Positions 50,022-64,000 of a stretch of DNA of 64,000 bases are shown one piece after another. Position numbers and translations under genes: made by a program. Every line of letters begins with the position of its first letter. Position 1 is the first letter of the stretch. The notes beneath the pieces were generated by a model, which made no database searches, was not told the DNA's origin, and was given only the letters and a program-made list of their open reading frames with translations. The stretch comes from JAJTGZ01 sp964403525. Lineage in GTDB: Bacteria > Planctomycetota > Phycisphaerae > Phycisphaerales > UBA1924. Location of the stretch: positions 1 through 64,000 of the forward strand of contig CAYOGE010000016.1 in assembly GCA_964403525.1 (NCBI GenBank), read 5' to 3'.

Positions 50022-50762
50022 TTGACCGTTGACACGTCAAACGAGGTTAGCCCGCCGCCGACTCTGCCCAAGAGCACGCCCGGCATCCGCTTCTCCCTGC
50101 TGGCCCTTGCCGCCGGGGCGGTCGCCTTCGCCGCGCTGCACCCGCTCGACGCAGCCGTCAACGGCTGGCTCTCCAACGTCCACCTCACCGGCGACTTCAA
50201 ACGAGAATGGGAGGCGCTGCAGCAGTTCGGCCAGGGCGTCTCGATCGTGGTCATCGCCCTGACGATCTTCCTGCTCGACCCCGCCCGGCGCGCACGCCTG
50301 TTTGACCTCGCCCTCGCCCTCGCCGCTGTCGGCCTCACCGTGACGCTGATGAAGAACTTCATCGGGCGCCCGCGGCCAAAGTTCAACGACCCCGGCACCT
50401 TCCTGTTCCCTTGGGGTACGTACCCGATCCCGCACAAGGACGGCGCAACGATCAACGTCCACGCTTGGGACTGGTCCTCCCCATCTCACGCGCAGCTCTG
50501 GAGCATGCCCAGCAGCCACACCGCCTTCGCGGTGGTGATGGCCATGTTCCTCTCTACGCTCTATCCGCGCATCCGATGGCTCGTCGCAGCGCTCGCCCTC
50601 ACCGTCGCAGCCGGACGCCTGGTCTTTGATGCGCACTGGCTCTCGGACGTCGTCGCCGGTGCCACCATCGCCACGGCGATCGGCTGGCCGATCCTCCGTC
50701 AAAGCTCCGGCGTGCGGCTGGTACAGAAGCTCAGGCCGGGCGCGGGCCCCGTGGGCGTTTGA
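50022..50762 (+). CDS. PAP2 family phosphatase
   Basis: A 246-residue membrane protein with the three motifs of the type 2 phosphatidic acid phosphatase family: KNFIGRPRP, SMPSSHTAFA, and GRLVFDAHWLSDVVAG, whose histidines form the catalytic site. It would remove phosphate from lipid phosphates, for example undecaprenyl pyrophosphate or phosphatidylglycerol phosphate; which is unknown. The start is a TTG at 50022, the only good start before the first helix. It is divergent from the ArnT-like gene with a 31-base gap. Both could work on polyprenyl carriers. Confidence 0.88.
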   Translation: MTVDTSNEVSPPPTLPKSTPGIRFSLLALAAGAVAFAALHPLDAAVNGWLSNVHLTGDFKREWEALQQFGQGVSIVVIALTIFLLDPARRARLFDLALALAAVGLTVTLMKNFIGRPRPKFNDPGTFLFPWGTYPIPHKDGATINVHAWDWSSPSHAQLWSMPSSHTAFAVVMAMFLSTLYPRIRWLVAALALTVAAGRLVFDAHWLSDVVAGATIATAIGWPILRQSSGVRLVQKLRPGAGPVGV

Positions 50763-50855
50763 GGCGCTTCGTAAGCCGTCCGCCACCCCGTTCGGCCTTT
50801 TCCAGCGTCAGACTTTCCCCTCCGCGCCCCCCGCCCTAAACTCTCGCCCTTCGCC

Positions 50856-50942
50856 GGAGAGGTGTCCGAGCGGCTGAAGGAACGCGACTGGAAATCGCGT
50901 ATACGGGCAACCGTATCAGGAGTTCGAATCTCCTCCTCTCCG
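50856..50942 (+). tRNA. tRNA-Ser (anticodon GGA)
   Basis: Acceptor arms GGAGAGG and CCTCTCC with discriminator G enclose 87 bases. The anticodon arm CGCGA-CTGGAAA-TCGCG gives anticodon GGA (serine TCC/TCT). The long variable arm (TATACGGGCAACCGTATC) and GGAGTTCGAATCTCC T arm mark a class II serine tRNA. CCA is not encoded. Confidence 0.95.
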
Positions 50943-50950
50943 CTTCCCGC

Positions 50951-50980
50951 AACGACCCCGGCCCAGACGCCGGGGTCGTT
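50951..50980 (+). terminator. Terminator hairpin after tRNA-Ser
   Basis: A 12-bp stem AACGACCCCGGC (50951-50962) / GCCGGGGTCGTT (50969-50980) with a 6-base loop lies eight bases past the tRNA. The T-run is weak (GTT then GTGCAG), but the position and stem strength fit a terminator. Confidence 0.7.
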
Positions 50981-51322
50981 GTGCAGACACACCCGACCGG
51001 AGCGCTCGGCAGTTTCCTGAATCGCCACGCGCTCCGCGATATCGGCAACGGCGCTGGGACTCAAGCCCGCAACCCGCGGGACAAACGCGCAGCACTTCGC
51101 CGCAGACAACAGTTGAACATCCGCCGCTCGCAGCACTCTGCGAGTTCCACCGTTGCTTCAGCGCACACCGCGCGCGCGATCACTGAGCAATCCAGCGCGT
51201 GCCGCCGTCACGCCGGTCCCCGCACGCGGCCGCCGGATGTTCGCACATTTGCCGGGGGTGCTTACAAAAAACTTCACCGCCAAAGGTGGTAATCCCAGCC
51301 CTCTTCCAATAGAGTGCAAGCG
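50981..51322. other. 342-bp leader upstream of the alpha-glucan operon, no gene seen
   Basis: Between the tRNA terminator and glgE I find no convincing ORF or structured RNA. A poly-A run (TTACAAAAAACTTC near 51272-51285) and a short hairpin around CACCGCCAAAGGTGG lie 30-50 bases before the start. The operon promoter should be here, but its boxes cannot be fixed by eye. Confidence 0.5.
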
Positions 51323-58742
<7,420 letters not shown>

Positions 58743-58750
<8 letters not shown>

Positions 58751-60764
58751 GCACGCAGCAAAGAACACCGCGGACGCGTCACTGGAGCGCGCCGCCAGAC
58801 GCGCAGGAGTTCTCACGGTTCACGCCGACGGCCTCGGACGCACCACGCGCCCGCCGCGCGACGTCGTCTTGTCCCTCTGCGACGCGATCGAGTGCCGCCA
58901 GGTCGGCGACGGTGCCTCTGTCGCCGTGGTCATCGCCGGCGCCCGCTCCGCCGTCTTCGCGTCCACCACGCGGCCGAGCCACGGCACGCCGGGCTCTCTC
59001 CACCTGCAAGACGGCGGCACAATCAACGCCACCGTCACCCGCGCAAGCGGCGCAGCTTCCACGCACGTCCGGTTCGACAGCCCGATCCCCCTCGGCGTGC
59101 ACCAACTCGCTCTGAGCGATACGCCCGGCCGCGCGTACGTTCTTTCGCGCCCCAGATCGCTGAGCCACCTCGTCCGCCGCGCCGGCCGCCGCCTCGCCCT
59201 CTTCCTGCCGCTCTACGCCGCATCGCCCGGCGGCCCCTGCGGCTCCGCCACCTACACCGACCTGCGCAGCCTCTGCGACTGGGCCGAACACACCGCCGGC
59301 GCGCTCGTCGGCACGCTCCCGCTCTTCCCCGCGTTCCTCGACCGGCCGTTCGAGCCGAGCCCCTACGCCCCCGTCTCGCGCCTCTTCTGGAACGAACTCT
59401 TCATCGACCCGCGCTCCGCGCCCGAGTGGGGTGCCGCTTCCGTTCGCCGAGCCGTCGCCGGCGCCGCGTTCACGCGCAACGCCCGACGCGCCTCCGCAGG
59501 CACCGATGTTGACTACCGACGCTCATGGAACGCCGCCCGCACCGCGCTGAAGGCGATGGCCGCGCAGGCACGCCGCACCCCGCGCCGCTGGGCGCAGATC
59601 ACCGCCGATGCCACCGCAAGCGCCCTCGCCTATGCCCAGTTCCGCGCCGCCGTCGACGCGACCGGCAAGACCTGGGAAAAGTGGCCCTCGTCCTGGCCCG
59701 CGGGCCGGGTCAACCTCGCCGCGATCGACCCCGCAGACATCGACCTCTACTTCTACGCCCAGTCCCTCGCCGCCGCACAGCTCGCGCCGCTCGGCGGGGC
59801 GAACAACCCGCGCCGGCCGCTCTACCTCGACCTCCCCGTCGGCGTGCACGCCCACGGCTTTGACACCTTCACCCGCCCCGACCTCTTCCTCCACGGCTTC
59901 TCCGCCGGCGCTCCCGCCGACGCCCTCGCCGTGCAGGGCCAGACCTGGGGCTTCCCGCCGCTCCATCCAACCGCCGGCCGCGCCGACGGTTACGCCCACC
60001 TCCGAGCCGTCCTCCGTCACATGCTCTCGGTCGCCGGCGTGCTCCGCATCGACCACGTCATGGGCCTCTACCGCATGTTCTGCGTCCCCAGCGGCAGGCC
60101 CGGCACCGACGGCGCCTACATCCGCTACCCCGAGCAGGAGATGTTCGCGATCGTCATGATCGAAGCCGCCCGCGCCGGCGCCATCGTCGTCGGTGAAGAC
60201 CTCGGCACCGTCCCCCCCGCCGTCCGCCAGACGATGAAAGACAGCGGCATCCTCGGCATGCACGTGCAGCAGTACGCGCTGGGCGGCCCCCCCGGCAACG
60301 CGATCCACCCCGCAAGCCCGCACGTGCTCGCAAGCCTGAACACGCACGACGCCCCCACCTTCGCCGGCTTCTGGCACGCCGACGACGTGGCCCTCCGCCT
60401 CAGGCTCAAGCACACAAAGAAAGCCCCGGCAGCCGCAGAGTCGGCCGGCCGCGCGGAGTGCAACCGCGCCGTCGCGTCAACGCTCCGCACCCTGAAACTC
60501 CCAACCGGCACAGCCCAGGCCACGGCCCTGTCGCTCATGCGCCTGCAGGCCCGCGGCCCGGCCCCCATCACCCAGGTCAACCTCGAAGACCTCTGGGCCG
60601 AGCGCCGCCCGCAGAACGTGCCCGGCACATCAACCGAATATCCAAACTGGCGCCGCCGCGCCGCAAAGAAGCTCCCCGCGCTGCTCAGCGACCACAAGGC
60701 CGCCGCGGCCCTCGCGCTGCTGCAGCGCGAACGCCACGCAAAGCCCGCCAAGGCCCGATCATGA
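58743..60764 (+). CDS. malQ: 4-alpha-glucanotransferase (amylomaltase)
   Basis: MalQ (GH77) moves alpha-1,4-glucan chains between acceptors. The 673-residue protein shows LFWNELFIDPRSAPEWG, HAHGFDTFTRPDLFLHGFSAGAPADALAVQGQTWGFPPLHP, nucleophile D in LRIDHVMGLYRMFCVP, acid E in VVGEDLGTVPPAVR, and ASLNTHDAPTFAGFW. An N-terminal extension of about 150 residues (LQDGGTINATVTRASG, PIPLGVHQLALSD) resembles a beta-sandwich carbohydrate-binding part. The start is uncertain: ATG 58743 overlaps the glgB stop by eight bases, ATG 58725 would add six residues. It releases or uses glucose and maltose within the operon's glucan cycle. Confidence 0.93.
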
Positions 60765-62593
60765 CCTCACCCCTGCCGCAAGTCGGCGCGTTCATCCAGC
60801 CCGATTCGCGCACCCGCTTCACCGTCTGGGCGCCGCTGCACGAACGCCTGCGCGTTCACTTCTCCGGCAGCGCACGCTCGCTCGAGATGTCCCCTCAAGC
60901 CGACGGCTACCACACCCTTGTGACCGATGCCCCCGCCTGCACGCTCTACCAGTTTGAATTCGCCGACGGCCGCCGCCGCCCCGACCCCGCCTCCCTGGCG
61001 CAGCCCGAGGGCGTACACGGCCCCTCAATGGTCGTCGACCGTGCCGCCGCCGCGCCGAGCGTTCCCTTCAACAACCCCCCGCTCGCCGGCCACGTCCTCT
61101 ACGAACTCCACGTCGGCACCTTCACACCCGAGGGCACGTTCGACGCCGTCATCCCGCGCCTGGCAGGCCTCAAGCACCTCGGCGTCACGGCCATCGAGCT
61201 CATGCCCATCGGCCAGTTCCCCGGTGAGCGCAACTGGGGCTACGACGGGGTCACCCTCTTCGCCGCCCAGCGTTCCTACGGCGGGCTCGAAGGCCTCCGC
61301 CGACTCGTCGACGCCTGCCACAGCCTTGGCCTCGCCGTCATCCTCGACGTCGTCTACAACCACCTCGGCCCCGAAGGAAACTACCTCGGCGAGTTCGGCC
61401 CCTACTTCACCGACAAATACAAAACCCCCTGGGGCAGCGCACTCAACTTCGACGGCCCATCCTCCGACCACGTCCGCGAGTTCTTCATTCAGAACAGCCT
61501 CTTCTGGACGCGCGACTGCGCCATCGACGGCCTCCGCCTCGACGCCGTCCACGCCATCGTCGACCACACCGCCTCCACCTTTGTCGAAGAGCTCGCCGCC
61601 CGCAACCACGCCGAGTGCCGTGCGCTCGGCCGCCAAGCCCTCATCATCGCCGAGTCAAACGACAACGACCCCCGGCTCGTCCGCCCGGCCGGTTGCGGCG
61701 GCTACGGGCTCGACGGTTGCTGGAACGACGACTACCACCACGCCATCCGCGCCGCAATCACCGGTGACCGCCGCGGCTACTACAGCCCGTTCGGCGATCC
61801 CGGCCTCATCGCCACCGCCATCAACAACCGCTACGCCTTCACCGGCCAATACTCCAGCGGATATCAGCGGCGCCACGGCGCGCCCGCGCCCGACATCGAC
61901 CACGCACGCCTCGTCGTCTTCACGCAGAACCACGACCAGGTCGGCAACCGGCCGCTGGGCGACCGCCTCGACCACACCGCAGGGCTCGACGGTGCCCGCC
62001 TCGCCGCGGCCCTGGTCCTGCTCTCTCCCTACACGCCCATGCTCTGGATGGGCGAGGAATACGCCGAGACCGCACCCTTCCAGTACTTCGTCAGCCACAC
62101 CGACCCCGGCCTGGTCGAGGCCGTCCGCAAGGGCCGCGCCCGCGAGTTCGAGGGCTTCGAGTTCGAGGGCAACGCCACCGTGCCCGACCCCCAGAGCGAG
62201 CAGACCTTCCGCCGCTCCACGCTCAACTGGTCCCTCCGCGCCGATGCGCACCACGCCCCCATGCTCGCCTACTACACCGAGCTCCTCCGCCTCCGCCGCG
62301 CGCTCAACATCCCAGCCGGCGCAGGCCCGGTGACCGCCCACGCCCACGGCGGCGTCATCACCCTCACCTACCACGGCAAGCAGCCGATCATCATCCTCGC
62401 CAACACCGCCAGCACAAGCGCCACCGCGCCCCTCCCGCCGTCACCCGCGGGGCTCGAGCTGCTGCTCGACTCCGCCGACAAGCGCTGGGGCGGCCCCCGC
62501 TCGACCGGCCTCTCAGTCCCTGCGTCCGCACCAAGCATCACACTCAACGCAAAGACCGCCCTGGTCTTCCGCGCCGCCAAGGAGCTCGCATGA
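60761..62593 (+). CDS. treZ: Malto-oligosyltrehalose trehalohydrolase TreZ
   Basis: TreZ (GH13_10) cleaves trehalose from malto-oligosyltrehalose. The 610-residue protein starts with a short beta domain (RFTVWAPLHERLRVHF), then VLYELHVGTFTPEGTFDAVIPRL, GERNWGYDGVTLFAAQRSYGG, nucleophile D in GLRLDAVHAIVDHTAS, the glutamate of IIAESNDND and TQNHDQVGNRPLGDRL, which are TreZ hallmarks. The start overlaps the malQ stop (ATGA). Its usual partner TreY, which makes malto-oligosyltrehalose from glucan, is not in the window. With TreS it can convert glucan into trehalose and back into maltose. Confidence 0.95.
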   Translation: MTSPLPQVGAFIQPDSRTRFTVWAPLHERLRVHFSGSARSLEMSPQADGYHTLVTDAPACTLYQFEFADGRRRPDPASLAQPEGVHGPSMVVDRAAAAPSVPFNNPPLAGHVLYELHVGTFTPEGTFDAVIPRLAGLKHLGVTAIELMPIGQFPGERNWGYDGVTLFAAQRSYGGLEGLRRLVDACHSLGLAVILDVVYNHLGPEGNYLGEFGPYFTDKYKTPWGSALNFDGPSSDHVREFFIQNSLFWTRDCAIDGLRLDAVHAIVDHTASTFVEELAARNHAECRALGRQALIIAESNDNDPRLVRPAGCGGYGLDGCWNDDYHHAIRAAITGDRRGYYSPFGDPGLIATAINNRYAFTGQYSSGYQRRHGAPAPDIDHARLVVFTQNHDQVGNRPLGDRLDHTAGLDGARLAAALVLLSPYTPMLWMGEEYAETAPFQYFVSHTDPGLVEAVRKGRAREFEGFEFEGNATVPDPQSEQTFRRSTLNWSLRADAHHAPMLAYYTELLRLRRALNIPAGAGPVTAHAHGGVITLTYHGKQPIIILANTASTSATAPLPPSPAGLELLLDSADKRWGGPRSTGLSVPASAPSITLNAKTALVFRAAKELA

Positions 62594-64000
62594 GCCGCAA
62601 GTACATCTGCGTCCACGGTCACTTCTACCAGCCGCCGCGTGAGAACGCCTGGCTCGAGGCCGTCGAGATGCAGGAATCCGCCTACCCCGCCCACGACTGG
62701 AACGAGCGCATCACCCGCGAGTGCTACGGCACCAACGCCCGCGCCCGCCTCCTCGACGCCCAGGGCAAGATCGAGAGCGTCTTCAGCAACTACTCGCACA
62801 TGAGCTTCAACCTCGGCCCAACGCTCCTGGCCTGGATGAAGGAGTCCGCCCCCGCCGTCTACGCCAGCATCATCGACAGCGACCGCGCCAGCACCAAGCG
62901 CTTCGAGGGCCACGGCTCCGCAATGGCACAGGGGTTCAACCACACCATCCTCCCGCTCTGCAACGACCGCGACCGCACCACCCAGGTGCTCTGGGGCGTC
63001 CGCGACTTCGAGTCCCGATTCGGCCGCCGCCCCGAGGGCATGTGGATGCCCGAAACCGCAACCGACACCCCCACGCTCGAGGCGCTCGCAAGCGCCGGCA
63101 TCCTCTTCACCATCCTCGCGCCGCGCCAGTGCGCCGCCGTCCGCAACATCGGCGACGAGCACTGGAACCAGATCGGCGAGGGCGTCGACCCCACCCGCGC
63201 CTACCTCTGCAGACTCCCCTCCGGACGCACGATCTCACTCTTCTTCTACGACGGCCCCGTCTCCCAGGCCGTCGCCTTCGAGGGTCTGCTCAACAGCGGC
63301 GACCGCTTCGCCGACCGCCTCATGTCCGGCCTCAACGACGCCCGCGCCCACGACCAGCTCATGCACATCGCAACAGACGGCGAGAGCTACGGGCACCACC
63401 ACCGCTACGGCGAGATGGCCCTCGCCGCCGCCCTCAACCGCATCGACAAAGACCCGAGCGTCGAGATCATCAACTACGGCCTCTACCTCAAACGCCACCC
63501 GCCCACCATGGAGGCACGCATCCACGAGAACAGCTCGTGGAGCTGCGTCCACGGCGTCGAACGCTGGCGATCAGACTGCGGCTGCAACTCCGGGCACGCC
63601 GGCCAGCACCAGCGCTGGCGCGCCCCGCTCCGCGCAGCCTTCGACTGGCTCCGCGACGCCGTCACGCCGCGCTTCGAAGAGCTCGGCGCCACCCTCTTCA
63701 AAGACCCCTGGGCCGCGCGAAACGCCTACATCAACGTCATCCTCGACCGCTCGACCGCCTCCATCGACCGCTTCCTGAAAGAGCACGCCGCACGGCCCCT
63801 CACAGACACCCAGCGCACCCAGGCCCTCCAGCTCATGGAGCTGCAGCGCCACGCCATGCTCATGTACACCAGCTGCGCCTGGTTCTTCGACGACGTCGCC
63901 GGCATCGAAACCGTGCAGGTGATCCAGTACGCCGCCCGCGTCGTCCAACTCGCCCGCACCACCCTGGGGCTCGACCTCGAGGGCGAGTTCCTCAAACGCC
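62590..64000 (+). CDS. Glycoside hydrolase family 57, DUF3536-type (3' end outside window)
   Basis: The first 470 residues of a protein that runs off the window. Start overlaps the treZ stop (ATGA). The N-terminus MSRKYICVHGHFYQPPRENAWL is the GH57 opening, followed by YSHMSFNLGPTLLAWM, GMWMPETATDT and HIATDGESYGHHHRYGEMAL, features of GH57 proteins carrying the DUF3536 domain. GH57 includes alpha-amylase, amylopullulanase and branching enzymes. The exact activity of this subgroup is not known to me, but operon position points to alpha-glucan processing. Confidence 0.88.
   Translation, partial: MSRKYICVHGHFYQPPRENAWLEAVEMQESAYPAHDWNERITRECYGTNARARLLDAQGKIESVFSNYSHMSFNLGPTLLAWMKESAPAVYASIIDSDRASTKRFEGHGSAMAQGFNHTILPLCNDRDRTTQVLWGVRDFESRFGRRPEGMWMPETATDTPTLEALASAGILFTILAPRQCAAVRNIGDEHWNQIGEGVDPTRAYLCRLPSGRTISLFFYDGPVSQAVAFEGLLNSGDRFADRLMSGLNDARAHDQLMHIATDGESYGHHHRYGEMALAAALNRIDKDPSVEIINYGLYLKRHPPTMEARIHENSSWSCVHGVERWRSDCGCNSGHAGQHQRWRAPLRAAFDWLRDAVTPRFEELGATLFKDPWAARNAYINVILDRSTASIDRFLKEHAARPLTDTQRTQALQLMELQRHAMLMYTSCAWFFDDVAGIETVQVIQYAARVVQLARTTLGLDLEGEFLKR

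Noticed and set aside
50981..51322. Riboswitch or other structured RNA upstream of glgE
   Set aside because: Only a short weak stem is visible near the start and no known riboswitch core can be recognised by eye.

Overview
The window looks like chromosomal DNA from a high-GC member of the Planctomycetota, most likely class Phycisphaerae. The indications are a 51-residue small basic protein of the TIGR04137 type (restricted to the PVC superphylum), secreted proteins ending in a PTPGAAALLGLGGL-plus-arginine tail, repeated prepilin-like proteins with long C-terminal domains, a FapA-type protein and many two-strand housekeeping genes. This assignment is inference from gene content; no rRNA gene is present. 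Genes are densely packed and there is no integrase, transposase, phage module or CRISPR array.

Layout. 1-1.5 kb: end of a Cys-containing protein and an unusual fusion of a MauE/DoxX-like membrane domain with a type IV prepilin. 1.5-13.6 kb: housekeeping genes (rsmG, priA, carA, a D-amino-acid aminotransferase next to murD, a YdjY-like protein, a diguanylate cyclase) plus a hydrolase, a TPR protein and a DUF4261-like gene of atypical composition. 13.8-21.3 kb: an aminotransferase, a DCC-type thiol oxidoreductase, the small basic protein, a SPOR-like membrane protein, an orphan NuoI-type ferredoxin, an aldo/keto reductase and a LemA/M48 protease pair. 21.6-26.8 kb: two secreted PPC-like proteins with a sorting tail, pyrF, a DUF971 protein and recG, which carries an in-frame copy of an intergenic repeat.

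26.8-37 kb (minus strand): two tandem pseudopilins, four poorly characterised exported or hypothetical proteins (one with a CX4CH heme-like motif, one large coiled-coil lipoprotein), then fapA, a CheY-like regulator and cheR. This is the least understood stretch. 37.3-50.9 kb: tRNA-Leu(GAG), a glycogen-synthase-like glycosyltransferase, the elongasome pair rodA/PBP2, folE2, membrane proteins, truB, an ArnT-like glycosyltransferase, a PAP2 phosphatase and tRNA-Ser(GGA).

51.3-64 kb (plus strand): one tightly coupled operon for alpha-glucan and trehalose metabolism: glgE, a treS-maltokinase fusion, glgB, malQ, treZ and a GH57/DUF3536 protein cut by the window edge. TreS makes maltose from trehalose, the kinase domain makes maltose 1-phosphate, GlgE extends alpha-1,4-glucan with it, GlgB branches it, and MalQ, TreZ and the GH57 protein would remodel or return glucan to trehalose. 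TreY, the expected partner of TreZ, is not in the window and may lie beyond its right edge.

Several extragenic palindromic repeats are scattered through the window (13.6, 17.3, 26.1, 26.8 and 39.5 kb).
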